This document shows positions 37,201 to 49,365 of a stretch of 64,000 nucleotides of DNA, in pieces. The stretch covers positions 3,852,319 through 3,916,318 of the forward strand of contig NC_088194.1 of NCBI RefSeq assembly GCF_028769735.1. Reading direction: 5' to 3'. The notes below the pieces were generated by a model that was given only the letters and a program-made list of their open reading frames with translations, ran no database searches and had not been told where the DNA came from. Source of the stretch: Zonotrichia leucophrys gambelii (taxonomy: Eukaryota; Chordata; Aves; Passeriformes; Passerellidae). The position numbers and the translations under genes were made by a program. How positions within the stretch are numbered: position 1 is the first letter of the stretch; each line of letters begins with the position of its first letter.

Positions 37201-40200
37201 CTCCTTCTCAGCTCCTCTCGAGGCTCCTGTTCCCGGATCTCTCGGCGCACTTTGACATCGGCTTCAGCTGCTGCCACTGAGATCTCTCTGTCCCTCTCGT
37301 ACCTCAGGGTTTCTCTTTGTCCCCTTTCATCATCTTCAATCTCACGAATTTCACGCTCACGTCTCTCCCGTGTCTCTCTCCGACCAATGGCAGCCACTTC
37401 CTCCCTTTCCCGTGCCCGGCGCTCAGACACCTCCAGCTCCCGTTCCTGGTCAATTCTCCTCTCCCTCAGGGTCTCCTCTCTTTCTCTTCTGGGGCAAATT
37501 CTTCTGTCTTCACGCTCACAGGGACGTTCTCTCCTTCTCAGCTCCTCACCTCGTTCCCGGATCTCTCGGCGCACTTTGACATCGGCTTCAGCTGCTGCCA
37601 CTGAGATCTCTCTTCTCCTGTCATACACTTCTTGTTCTCTCCTTGCATCGATTTCAGCCTCACGAATGTCTCGCTCTCGTCTCTCCCGTGTCTCTCTCAG
37701 GTTTCTGGCGGCCACTTCTTCCTCCCTTTCCCGTGCCCGGCGCTCAGACACCTCCAGCTCCCGTTCAACATCGATTCTCCTCTCCCTCAGGGCCTCTTCC
37801 CTCTCTCTGACACGGGAGATTCTCCTCTCTTCCTCCTCACGCTCACAGGGACGTTCTCTCCTTCTCAGCTCCTCACCTCGTTCCCGGATCTCTCGGCGCA
37901 CTTTGACATCGGCTTCAGCTGCTGCCACTGAGATCTCTCTGTCCCTCTCGTACCTCAGGGTTTCTCTTTGTCTTCTTGCATCAGCTTCAAGATCACGAAT
38001 CTCACGAATTTCACGTCTCTCCCGTGTCTCTCTCTGGCCAATTGCGGCCTCTTCATCCACCCTTTCCCGCCTGCGGCTCTCAGATACCTCCAGCTCCCGT
38101 TCAACATCAATTCTCCGCTCCCTCAGGGCTTCATCCCTCTCTCTGACACGGGAGATTCTCCTCTCTTCCTCCTCACGCTCACAGGGACGTTCTCTCCTTC
38201 TCAGCTCCTCTCGAGGCTCCCGTTCCCGGATCTCACGGCGCACTTTGACATCGGCTTCTGCTGCTGCCACTGAGATCTCTCTGTCCCTCTCGTACCTCAG
38301 GGTTTCTCTCTGTCTTCTTGCATCAACTTCAAGTTCAGGAATCTCACGAATTTCACGCCTGTCCCGTGTCTCTCTCTGGCCAGCTCTGGTCACTTCTTCC
38401 TCCCTTTCCCGTGCCCGGTGTTCAGACACCTCCAGCTCCCGTTCAACATCGATTCTCCTCTCCCTCAGGGCCTCATCCCTCTCTCTGACACGGGAGATTC
38501 TCCTCTCTGGTTCCGCCTCCTCCTCACGCTCACAGGGACGTTCTCTCCTTCTCAGCTCCTCTCGGCGCACTTTGACATCGGCTTCGGCTGCTGCCACTGA
38601 GATCTCTCTGTCCCTCTCGTACCTCAGAGTTTCTCTCTGTCTCCTCCCATCAGTTTCAAGTTCACGAATTTCACGCTCTCGTCTGTCCCGTGTCTCTCTC
38701 TGGCCAACTCTGGTCACTGCTTCCTCCCTTTCCCGTGCCCGGCGCTCAGACACCTCCAGTTCCTGTTCAACATCGATTCTCCTCTCCCCCCGAATCTCAT
38801 CTCTTTCTCTTCTGGGCAAATTCTTCTGTTTTCTCCCTCACAGGGACGTTCTCTCCTTCCCAGCTCCTCACCTTGTTCCCGGATATCTCGGCGCACTTTG
38901 ACGTCGGCTTCTGCTGCTGCCACTGAGATCTCTCTGTCCCTCTCGTACCTCAGAGTTTCTCTTTGTCTTCTTGCATCAGCTTCAAGATCACGAATCTCAC
39001 GAATTTCACGCCTGTCCCGTGTCTCTCTCCGGCCAATTGTGGCCTCTTCATCCACCCTTTCCCGCCTGCGGCTCTCAGATACCTCCAGCTCCCGTTCAAC
39101 ATCAATTCTCCGCTCCCTCAGGGCGTCTTCCCTCTCTCTGACACGGGAGAATTCCTCTCTTCCTCCTCACGCTCACAGGCACGTTCTCTCCTTCTCAGCT
39201 CCTCACCTCGTTCCCGGATCTCTCGGCGCACTTTGACATCGGCTTCTTCTGCTGCCACTGAAATCTCTCTCTCCCTTTCAAACCTCACTGATTCTCTCTG
39301 TCTTCTTGCATCAGCTTCAAGTTCACAAATTTCACGCTCACGTCTCTCCCGTGTCTCTCTCTGGCCGGCTCTGGCCACTTCTTCCTCCCTTTCCCGTGCC
39401 CGGCGCTCAGACACCTCCAGCTCCTGTTCAGCATCGATTCTCCTCTCCCCCGGAATCTCATCTCTTTCTCTTCTGGGGCAAATTCTTCTGTTTTCTCCGT
39501 CACAGGGACGTTCTCTCCTTCTCAGCTCCTCACCTCGTTCCCGGATCTCTCGGCGCACTTTGACATCGGCTTCAGCTGCTGCCACTGAGATCTGTCTTCT
39601 CCTGTCATACACTTCTTGTTCTCTCCTTCCATCGATTTCAGTCTCACGAGTTTCACGCTCACGTCTGTCCCGTGTCTCTCGCCGACAATAGCAGCCACTT
39701 CTTCCTCCCTTTCCCGTTCCTGGCGCTCGGACACCTCCAGCTCCTGTTGCTGATCGATTCTCCGCTCCCTCAGGGCCTCTTCCCTGTCTCCTCTGGGGCA
39801 AATTCTTCTGTCTTCTCCACACTCACGGGGCATTCCCTCCTTCTCAGCTCCTCTCGTGGCTCCCGTTCCCGGATCTCTCGGCGCACTTTGACATCGGCTT
39901 CAGCTGCTGCCACTGAGATCTCTCTGTCCCTTTCAAACCTCACTGATTCTCTCTGTCTCCTCCCATCATCTTCAATCTCACGAATTTCTCGCTCTCGTCT
40001 CTCCCGTGTCTCTCTCAGGTTTCTGGCAGCCACTTCTTCCTCCCTTTCCCGTGCCCGGCGCTCAGACACCTCCACCTCCAGCTCCTGTTCCTCATCCACC
40101 CTTCTCTCTCTCGTTCTCCCTTTTCTTCTGGGATCATCTCTTTCTCTCCTCTCCTGCTCCTCCCGGATCTCCCTTTCCCTTTCCGCCAGTTCCAGCTCCC

Positions 40201-42042
40201 GTTCCCGCTTTGTTCTCCGTCCGTAGCCGCGTTCCTCAGGCTCTGCTCTCCCACATTCCCCGAGGTCGATCTCTAACGGTTCCTCCAGGTACGCCTGGTG
40301 TGGCCTCCTGGACTCCGGACATTCCAGCTCGGCCGCCCGGCACCTTCTCCCTTCCAGCTCCCTTTGTCCCAGCTCACGCCGGCGGTGGCGGCTCCTCTCC
40401 TCCCGGAGCAATTCGGGTTCCCGTGGCCGGTTGTCTCCTTCTCCATCTGCTCCTCGTGGCCGCTGGGTTCTTTCATCACGCCCCGGCTCCTGGCGGCTCC
40501 ACCGGTCCGGCCGTGCTTGGGGTTCCCGGCGTTGCCTGCCTGTCCTCACGTCTGCCTCCTCTTCCTCCTGGTCTCTCCTCTCTGGTCTGTCCGGCTCCGG
40601 GGGCTGCCGCCTTCTCCGGCCCTCCCGCTGCTCGCACGGCTCCTGGCTCCGTTCCCGAGGGATCAGCTCCTGGCGTGGTTCCTCCCTGCTCCGTGTGCGA
40701 CGTTCCTGCTGGTCCCTCCTCGTTTCCTCCAAGATTTCCACCTCCCTGACCCTGAGGTCTCCTTGCAGCTCAGCCTCACGATTCCTCTCCCACGTTTGTC
40801 GTTCCTCCTCCTCCTCCTCCTCCTCCTCCTGGAGCTGCCGGCGGCTCCCTCTGCTCCTGAATTCCGGCTCCCGCAGGGATTTCCCGCTGCTCAGGAGCTT
40901 TGTCCTCTGCACCAGGAACGGGGCCCTCGGCTGGAACCAGAAGCAGCACTTGGCCACGCGGAACACCAGGAGGAGGAACTCGTTGAAGTCGATGTCCCCG
41001 TCCCCATCCCACTCCAGGAACTGCAGGATCTTCTCGATGGTCTGAGGGTCGTGTGGCTTCTGCAGGGAAAAAACACGGGGTGGGGGAAAAAAGGGGATTT
41101 TGCTCTTCCTGCTCCTTGGGGGAGAAATGCAACAGTGGGAAGAGTCACAGGAATTCTCCTTCCATCTCTCATAATTTCACTTGTAGGGCTCAGCACCAGC
41201 TGTGGGAATTCATTCCCCAAAACCCTCCCGGGATCCCCCTTTTCTCCAGGCTGAGCCGCCCCAGCTCCCTCAGGGTTCTCCATTCCCTTCCCAGCACAGA
41301 AGAACCCAACCTTTGGTGGAACCCAACCTTTGGTGGAACCCAGCCTTTGGTGGAACCCAAACTTTGGTGGAACCCAACCTTTTGTGGAACCCAACCTTTG
41401 GTGGAACCCAACCTTTGATGGAACCCAAACTTTGGTGGAACCCAACCTTTGATGGAACCCAACCTTTGGTGGAACCCAACCTTTGGTGGAACCCAAACTT
41501 TGGTGGAACCCAACCTTTGGTGGAACCCAACCTTTGATGGAACCCAACCTTTGGTGGAACCCAACCTTTGGTGGAACCCAACCTTTGGTGGAACCCAACC
41601 TTTGGTGGAACCCAAACTTTGGTGGAACCCAACCTTTGGTGGAACCCAAACTTTGGTGGTACCCAGCCTTTGGTGGAACCCAACCTTTGGTGGAACCCAA
41701 CCTTTGGTGGAACCCAAACTTTGGTGGAACCCAAACTTTGGTGGAACCCAACCTTTGTTGGAATCCAACCTTTGGTGAAACCCAACTTTTGGTGGAACCC
41801 AACCTTTGTTGGAACCCAAACTTTGGTGGAACCCAACCTTTGGTGGAGACCTCCCCATTCCCTTTCCAGAGAGCATTTTGCCATTCCCACACTCCAGTGC
41901 TCACCACCAGGGAATCTGCGAATTCCCTCTGGATCAGCTCCCTCATCCTCCTGCGGCTGAGCCCGGAGCCGTCCCCATCTCCCCGGGCGTGCTGCTGGAA
42001 GACGCCGACGATGGTGGCGATGCTGTCCAAGAACGGGGACAT
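34220..42042 (-). CDS. SCFN: Scaffoldin, trichohyalin-like S100 fused-type protein (six apparent 1-base losses)
   Basis: S100 fused-type proteins such as trichohyalin and avian scaffoldin are intermediate-filament-associated scaffolds cross-linked into periderm and feather-sheath cells. The layout is classic. Exon 2 (42061-41905; ATG at 42042) encodes MSPFLDSIATIVGVFQQHAR and the first EF-hand. Exon 3 starts at 41059 with KPHDPQTIEKILQFLEWDGD and carries the second EF-hand (EWDGDGDIDFNE; loop position 1 is E, not D). The rest of exon 3 is a Glu/Arg-rich charged body: about 14 repeats of ~110 residues, typified by VSERRAREREEEVAAIGQRE and DREISVAAAEADVKVRREIR. A non-repetitive acidic region and a hexapeptide tract follow, ending ARDESKTS. 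Reading is continuous from exon 3 start to ~39830 and from ~36876 to 34220. Between these, six single-base losses (near 39829, 39686, 39151, 38814, 37193, 36878) move the frame; six losses equal two codons, so the frame returns. Expected length about 2,330 residues. Either an assembly problem or a disrupted allele. Confidence 0.88.
34590..34930 (-). repeat. SCFN: Coding hexapeptide repeat (ALRDSG) in SCFN C-terminal region
   Basis: About 18 copies of an 18 bp unit encode (S/A)-L-R-D-S-(G/R) in the scaffoldin frame. Length multiples of 18 keep the frame, so copy number could vary without disruption. Confidence 0.85.
35440..40110 (-). repeat. SCFN: ~330 bp coding repeats of SCFN body (~14 copies)
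   Basis: The EVSERRARERE motif recurs every ~330 bases (near 40070, 39735, 39410, 39070, 38750, 38420, 38085, 37755, 37430, 37100, 36810, 36470, 36130, 35790, 35450). Two linker types exist after RRRERPC: EREEEAEPERRISRVRERDE, and a second type reading DRRICPRRERDE. The frame shifts cluster in or near the linkers. Confidence 0.88.
41215..41300 (-). mobile_element. CR1 fragment in SCFN intron 2
   Basis: CCCCTTTTCTCCAGGCTGAG and CAGCTCCCTCAGGGTTCTCC are the reverse complement of the CR1 GAGGGAGCT...AGCCTGGAGAAAAGG segment. Confidence 0.65.
41307..41850. repeat. 17 bp minisatellite (AACCCAACCTTTGGTGG) in SCFN intron 2
   Basis: About 32 copies lie immediately beside the CR1 fragment, between exon 3 (from 41059) and exon 2 (to 41905). 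All frames are open because 17 bp units rotate through them without stops; not coding. Confidence 0.93.
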
Positions 42043-42061
42043 CCTGCAGATCCGAGCGAGC

Positions 42062-42971
42062 CTGGAGGGACAGGAGCACACCGAGGGCTGGGGGATCCCC
42101 TTGGGAAGAGGGAGGAGAATTCCCGGCTCCGTTGGGAGCACATTCCGGGGTTTTAGTGGGATGGGGAGTGGCCTCTGGCCTTGCCACTGACGCCTTTGGG
42201 TGACGTCGGAGCGGGAACGGTGACGGGGGCGCGGTGACGGGGAGGGACCCGGCGGTGCTGACTCAAGAGGTGCCCCCAGATCCTGCCCCGTGGGGTTATC
42301 CCATGGAATATTTCCTTGGAATATGGAATATGGAACCAGTCCAACCCCTCTGCTGTCCAGGGAGGTCTCTCAGGTCACCACGGAGCTTCTCCTCCCCAGA
42401 AGCTCTCCCAACCTTCCCCCAGCCCTTGGAGCATCTCCGTGGCCTCATTCCAGCACTTCCTGGTGTTCCCCAGACCCATCCCTGTGATCCTGGCGAGAGC
42501 AGCTTTAACCCAACCCAAGACAAGATCTGGGGCAGAGACCTCAGGAGCTGCGCCTGGAAACCTCCAGAGCCTCCTCCTTCCCTCCTTCCTCCCTTTGTGG
42601 GACGCCCAAATCTCTCATGGGGAACCTCCGCGCCCGATCTGATCCCGGGGAGCGGCGCCGAGCCCCATTCCCGCCTCCGGAACGTGCCCGGGCACACGAG
42701 CACTCCCTGCCCCATGGAAGCGCCGGCATTCCCACGGAGAAGGGGCCGGGAGCTGACCCCACTCCCCCAAAGATCTCCCCAAACTTCTCCCGTATTCCCT
42801 TCCCTCCAGGATGATCCCAACAGGGAGAAACCCCTCGATATTCCCAAAAAACGCCAGGAACGACTCTCCCGTCCACCATGAATCCTGGAGAAACACCAGA
42901 ATTCCCAAATTCCCAACGAACCAGGGGAGCGTTCCCGGCGAAGGGAACATTCCCGAGGGAGCCCCACTCAC
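42062..42971 (-). other. SCFN: SCFN intron 1
   Basis: This is non-repetitive sequence between the non-coding exon 1 donor (GTGAGT at 42966-42971 on the minus strand) and the exon 2 acceptor (CTCCAG ending at 42062). It contains a TGACTCA AP-1 match at 42258-42264. No other gene is seen. Confidence 0.6.
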
Positions 42972-43046
42972 CCAAGTGACCGTCGGGAGCGAGTGGGATT
43001 CCTGGGAAGCCGTGCGGAGCCAGGCCGGGCCGGCGCTGCTTTTATA
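42972..43046 (-). promoter_or_regulatory. SCFN: SCFN TATA box and non-coding exon 1
   Basis: TATAAAA lies on the minus strand at 43040-43046. A short GC-rich exon about 28 bases downstream ends in TTGG before the donor GTGAGT. A TATA box plus short untranslated first exon is the standard EDC gene layout. Confidence 0.75.
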
Positions 43047-44250
43047 GGGTCCCCGTTGGGGTTGGACAGGAGCCACCCTTCGTGGACGTTGTCCTGATTC
43101 ATCCCGGGCCAAGCCCAGTCCCAAACGGGTTATTTGGCTTTATCAACCCTTCCCTATCATTTTCACCCCGAAATAGCAGCGGCTCTTCGGGCCGGTTCCG
43201 CCTAATCCTGGAAAATCCTGGCTGTAAAATCCTTTTATGGTCGAGTTTCGGATTTTTTTTTTTTTTGTGGGGGGGAAAATCTGGAAGGGCTCCAGAGCGT
43301 AAAGGGAGGAGGGCGGATTTCAGTGTAAATATTTGTGTTATGGGTGGGATTTGTGTCTTTAGCACCTGCGAAACCACATGAAAATAGGGATTAATATTTA
43401 AATTAAATTAATTAAATTAATTAAATTAATTAAAAGGAAAATTTAAGTGCTGATGGCAGCAGAGCTCAGGACGAGCAGATCAGATCTTTATGACCCACGT
43501 AATTCATCCCACAATTCCAGAGGGGATTTTTTGTCCCTTTTTTGTGCAATTCCTTTGGAATTTCAAACCCGAGGTCGCTGAGGTTTGGATCAGGCAAAGG
43601 GAAGAAGATTTCAGCCCTAAAATCTGGGTGAGGTTCCCCAAATCCTCCTGGTTTTGGTTCATGGGACACCCCTGTAGAGTTTTATTCTTATTTTTACTTC
43701 TCATTAATATTTGGCCATATTATCCAATATTAAAAATAAACCCACCACAGCCATTTTTAAATGATTAAATGAATTTTTAAACGGATTTTTGAACAAGGAA
43801 ATTGTAATCAATTGATGACTTCTCATTGAGAAAAATAATGATAAAACTCCTAATATTAATCGGACCATTTTAATTTCAACTTGGCTCGATTTTAATTAAA
43901 AATAAAAGCAGAGAAACCTCTGCTGAGAGGTCGATTAACGCTGAATTTCCTCTGGCTGCCCTCGGGCCGTAATTACCTCACAATCCCCTTATTTTTTAAT
44001 TTAATCTTTCGAACGGCAAATTAATGAACTCTTCCTTTATTCCCCAGGAGCTCTTAGAGGAAATCTGGAAAATTCCAGAGCCTGGATTTGGGGTTTGGAG
44101 GGGACATCACGGGGGCCACCCCAGAGCAGGAACTCGTCCCACAGCCTCGCCCGTGGCTCACCCTGGGTGTAGGAGCCCAATTAATTAACGCTGCCTAATT
44201 AATAACCTCGGGGACACTCAGCCCAGGGATTTGTCCCCACCGTTCATTTT

Positions 44251-44282
<32 letters not shown>

Positions 44283-44600
44283 GGAACCCGGATTAAATTA
44301 CCCTGGCGCAAATTAGGCCCCGCCCGGGCGATAATGACACCCTTGGGACGCTGTAATTTTGGGGGTGATTATGCAAATGAGGGGGGGTTTGGTGGCCTGT
44401 AACTGTCTGGAATCCCCACCCCAGGGGCCGGGGCCTCGGGAATCCGCCTTGGAAAAGCTCCCTGGGCTCGGGAGCGCTTTCCTGGGATTTGCTGACATTC
44501 CCAGGATGAGGCAACGAGGTTCTAGGCACGTCCTGGCCATGCTGAGCCCCTTTTCCTGCTGGATTTTCCCCAAAAAATGCTTTCCCTGAGGCTCCAGGCT
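43047..44600. other. Non-coding AT-rich flank, no gene seen
   Basis: Mostly unique sequence. It includes an AATTAAATT tandem tract (43398-43434), a T-run (about 44259-44282) and an octamer ATGCAAAT (44371-44378). Open frames are short and unsupported. Confidence 0.6.
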
Positions 44601-45960
44601 CGTCCTGGTGGTGCCAACCCCTTTTCCTGCTGGATTTTCCCCAAAAATGCTTTTCCTGAGGCTCCAGGCACGTCCTGGGAGTGCTTATGGAATTGTGGTG
44701 GGATTTTTTGGGATTTAAGGTTCCTTTCCATCCCAAACCCTTCCAGAATTCCCTTGGCCGGTTTAGATGGGATTTTAGGGATCAATCCTTCCCTGGCCCA
44801 GGTGATTCCATGGATTCCCCATCTCTGGAAGTGCCCAGGGCCAGGCTGGACCCACCTGGGATAGCAGAAGGTCCCTGCCCACGGAACTGGGGCGGGATTT
44901 TTTGGGATTTAAGGTTCTTTTCCATCCCAAACCATTCCAGAATTCCCTTGGCCAGTTTGGATGTGATTTTAGGGATCAATCCTTCCCTGGCCCAGGTTAT
45001 TCCTGATTATTCCATGGATTCCCCATCCCTGGAACCACCTGGGATAGGGGAAGGTCCCTGCCCATGGAACTGGGGCGGGATTTTTTGGGATTTCAGGTTC
45101 TTTTCCATCCCAAACCCTTCCAGAATTCCCTTGGCTGGTTTAGATGGAATTTTAGGCATCAATCCTTCCCTGGCCCAGGTTATTCCAGATTATTCCATGG
45201 ATTCCCCATCCCTGGACCCACCTGGGATAGGGGATGGTCACTCCCCATGGAACCGGGGTGGGATTTTTGGGGATTTAAGGTTCTTTTCCATCCCAAACCC
45301 TTTCAGAATTCCCTTGGCTGGTTTGGATGGGATTTTCAGGATCAATCCTTCCCTGGCCCAGGTTATTCCGGATTATTCCATGGATTCCCCATCCCTGGAA
45401 CCACCTGGGATAGGGGATGGTCCCTGCCCATGGAACTGGGGCGGGATTTTTTGGGATTTCAGGTTCTTTTCCATCCCAAACCCTTCCAGAATTCCCTGGG
45501 CCGGTTTAGATTGGATTTTAGGGATCAATCCTTCCCTGCCCCAGGTTATTCCAGATTATTCCATGGATTCCCCATCCCTGGAACCACCTGGGATAGGGGA
45601 TGGTCCCTGCCCATGGAACTGGGGCGGGATTTTTGGGGATTTAAAGTTCTTTTCCATCCCAAACCATTCCAGAATTCCCTTGGCCGGTTTAGATGGAATT
45701 TTAGGGATCAATCCTTCCCTGGCCCAGGTGATTCCATGGATTCCCCATCCCTGGAAGTGTCCAAGGCCAGGTTGGACCACCTGGGATAGGGGAAGGTCCC
45801 TGCCCATGGAACTGGGGTGGGATTTTTTGGGATTTCAGGTTCTTTTCCATCCCAAACCATTCCAGAATCCCCTCGGCCGGTTTGGATGGGATTTTACGGA
45901 TTCCTCATCCCTGGAAGTGCCCAAGGCCAGGCTGGACCCACCTGGGAGGGCGGAATTTGT
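44600..45960 (+). mobile_element. CR1 3'-end amplified as a ~180 bp tandem array (~7 copies)
   Basis: Each unit reads like the CR1 3' terminus: GAAGTGCCCAGGGCCAGGCTGG, ACCTGGGATAG, GGTCCCTGCCCATGGAACTG, then GGTTCTTTTCCATCCCAAAC and CATTCCAGAATTCC. The units repeat head-to-tail. Confidence 0.75.
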
Positions 45961-46239
45961 CCCACCTGGATGCTGGGACGCTTTTCCAGCCGGGATGTGG
46001 ACGGGCAGTGGGGTGAGGTCAGCGGGGCCGGAGCCCCAGGACTGCTCACCCCACTCATCCTGTTTGTCCCCGTCTGTCTGTCCCCGATCAGGTGCCCACG
46101 CCTCGCCTGAGGTCGGTGACACGCAGGACACGGAGCCCCGGGCGCCACCTCCGACGTCACCCCCGAGACGGCCCCGGATCCCACAGCGGCCTCGGCTCTG
46201 AATCACAAATCCCAAACCAGAAACCACAGCAGCAAATCC

Positions 46240-46700
46240 ACGGGGATCCGGAATTCCAGAATTCCCTCAGAATTCCCCGGGTCGGGCACAGATTTGTGGG
46301 ATTTTGGGGATCCAGAATTCCCTCAGAATTCCCCAGGTCAGGCACAGATTTGTGGGATTTTGGGGATCCAGAATTCCCTCAGAATTCCCTGGGTCAGGCA
46401 CAGATTTGTGGGATTTTGGGGATCCAGAATTCCCTCAGAATTCCCCGGGTCAGGCACAGATTTGTGGGATTTTGGGGATCTGGAATTCCAAAATTCCCTC
46501 AGAATTCCCCGGGTCGGGCACAGATTTGTGGGATTTTGGGGATCCAAAATTCCCTCAGAATTCCCTGGGTCGGGCACAGATTTGTGGGATTTTGGGGATC
46601 CGGAATTCCAGAATTCCCTCAGAATCCCCCGGGTCGGGCCTGGATTTGTGGGATTTTCGGGATCCGGAATTCCAAAATTCCATCAGAATTCCCCAGATCG
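46240..46700. repeat. ~56-65 bp tandem repeat x7
   Basis: The unit CCAGAATTCCCTCAGAATTC, CCCGGGTCAGGCACAGATTT, GTGGGATTTTGGGG recurs near 46278, 46334, 46390, 46447, 46511, 46567 and 46632. Confidence 0.9.
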
Positions 46701-46969
46701 GGGCATCCCGGATTTGTGGAATTTTGGGATGAGTTCTGGTGCGGGGTCTCAGCTGTGGACACACCAGGGGAAGGTTGGGAATTCCAAATATCCCACCCAA
46801 ATCCATCTTTTATAGGATCAAGATTCCGGCCTGGGAATTCCAGGGGAGACACCCCTGAAACGCCCCTCACCCAATCCCCCCGTCTTTATTTGCTTTTAAT
46901 TATGAAAAAAATTTAATTAATGAGGATTTTCTCTGAAATGAATTCCTGGCCCCTCCCATGGACATCCCC

Positions 46970-49365
46970 AGCAGGAACTGGGCAGGAATTGGGCAGGAAT
47001 TGGGCAGGAACTGGGCAGGAATTGGGCAGGAATTGAGCAGGAATTGAGCAGAAATTGGGCAGGAACTGGGCAGAAATTGGGCAGGAATTGGGCAGGAATT
47101 GGGGCAGGAATTGGGGAGGAATTGGGCAGGAATTGGGGAGGAATTGGGCAGAAATTGGGCAGGAACTGGGCAGGAACTGGGCAGGAACTGGGCAGGAATT
47201 GGGCAGGAATTGGGCAGGAATTGAGCAGAAATTGGGCAGGAATTGGGGCAGGAATTGAGCAGAAATTGGGCAGCAATTGGGCAGGAACTGGGCAGAGATT
47301 GGGCAGGAATTGGGCAGGAATTGGGCAGGAATTGGGCAGGAATTGGGCAGGAATTGGGGAGGAATTGGGCAGGAATTGGGCAGGAACTGGGCAGGAACTG
47401 GGCAGGAACTGGGCAGGAATTGGGCAGGAACTGGGCAGGAATTGGGCAGGAATTGGGGCAGGAATTGGGCAGGAACTGGGCAGGAATTGGGCAGGAATTG
47501 AGCAGAAATTGGGCAGCAATTGGGCAGGAATTGGGCAGAAATTGGGCAGGAATTGAGCAGGAATTGGGGAGGAATTGGGCAGGAATTGGGCAGAAATTGG
47601 GCAGGAATTGGGCAGAAATTGGGCAGGAATTGGGGAGGAATTGAGCAGGAATTGGGCAGGAATTGGGCAGGAATTGGGCAGAAATTGGGCAGGAATTGAG
47701 CAGGAATTGGGCAGGAATTGGGGAGGAATTGGGCAGGAACTGGGCAGGAACTGGGCAGGAATTGGGCAGGAATTGGGCAGAAATTGAGCAGAAATTGGGC
47801 AGGAATTGGGGCAGGAATTGAGCAGAAATTGGGCAGCAATTGGGCAGGAATTGAGCAGAAATTGAGCAGGAATTGGGTAGGAATGGGGCAGGAATTGAGC
47901 AGGAATTGGGCAGGAATTGGGCAGGAATTGGGGAGGAACTGGGCAGGAACTGGGCAGGAATTGGGCAGGAACTGGGCAGGAATTGGGGCAGGAATTGAGC
48001 AGGAATTGGGCAGGAATTGGGCAGAAATTGGGCAGGAATTGGGCAGGAATGGGACAGGAACTGGGCAGGAATTGAGCAGGAATTGAGCAGGAATTGGGCA
48101 GGAATTGGGCAGAAATTGGGCAGGAATTGGGGCAGGAACCGGGCAGGAATTGGGCAGGAACCGGGCAGGAATTGGGCAGGAATTGGGCAGGAATTGGGCA
48201 GAGATTGGGCAGGAATTGGGCAGGAATTGGGCAGGAACTGGGCAGGAATTGGGCAGGAATTGGGCAGGAATGGGGCAGGAACTGGGCAGGAATTGGGCAG
48301 GAACTGGGCAGGAACTGGGCAGGAACTGGGCAGGAATTGGGCAGGAATTGGGCAGAAATTGGGCAGGAATTGGGCAGGAATTGGGCAGGAATTGGGCAGG
48401 AATTGGGCAGGAATTGAGCAGGAATTGCGTAGGAATGGGACAGGAACTGGGCAGGAACTGGGCAGGAACTGGGCAGGAATTGAGCAGGAATTGGGCAGAA
48501 ATTGGGCAGGAACTGGGCAGGAATTGGGCAGGAATTGGGCAGGAATTGGGCAGGAATTGGGCAGGAATGGGGCAGGAATTGGGCAGGAATTGGGCAGGAA
48601 CTGGGCAGGAATTGGGCAGGAATTGGGCAGGAATTGGGCAGGAATTGGGCAGGAACTGGGCAGGAACTGGGCAGGAACTGGGCAGGAATTGGGCAGAAAC
48701 TGGGCAGGAATTGGGCAGGAATTGGGCCAGGAATTGGGCAGGAATTGGGCAAGAATTGAGCAGGAATTGGGCAGGAATGGGACAGGAATTGGGCAGGAAT
48801 TGGGCAGAAATGGGACAGAAATTGGCAGAAATTGGGCAGGAATTGGGCAGGAACTGGGCAGGAATTGGGCAGGAATTGGGCAGGAATTGGGGCAGGAATT
48901 GGGCAGGAACTGGGCAGGAACTGGGCAGGAACTGGGCAGGAATTGGGCAGGAACTGGGCAGGAATTGGGCAGGAATTGGGCAGGAATTGGGCAGGAGTTG
49001 GGCAGGAACTGGGCAGGAATTGGGCAGGAACTGGGCAGGAATTGGGCAGGAATTGGGCAGGAATTGGGGCAGGAATTGGGCAGGAATTGGGCAGGAACTG
49101 GGCAGGAATTGGGGCAGGAATTGGGCAGGAATTGGGCAGAAATTGGGTAGGAATGGGACAGGAATTGGGGCAGGAATTGGACAGGAACTGGGCAGGAATT
49201 GAGCAGAAATTGGGCAGGAACTGGGCAGGAACTGGGCAGGAACTGGGCAGGAATTGGGGCAGGAATTGGGCAGGAACTGGGCAGGAACTGGGCAGGAATT
49301 GGGCAGGAATTGGGCAGGAATTGGGCAGGAACTGGGCAGGAACTGGGCAGGAACTGGGCAGGAAA
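46970..49365. repeat. GGGCAGGAATT minisatellite, 2.4 kb
   Basis: Over 200 copies of an 11 bp unit GGGCAGGAATT, with AACTGG, GAGCAG and AGAAATT variants. Strongly purine-biased on the plus strand. Long frames exist on both strands (GRNWAGIGQEL, QFLPNSCPIPA) only because the unit is stop-free. Confidence 0.95.

Noticed and set aside
34172..39691. Long plus-strand frames opposite SCFN (SSSRSQGRSLLLSSSRGSRS type)
   Set aside because: These are the antisense of the scaffoldin Glu/Arg repeats. The minus strand has the S100 exons, splice sites, TATA box and poly(A) signal.
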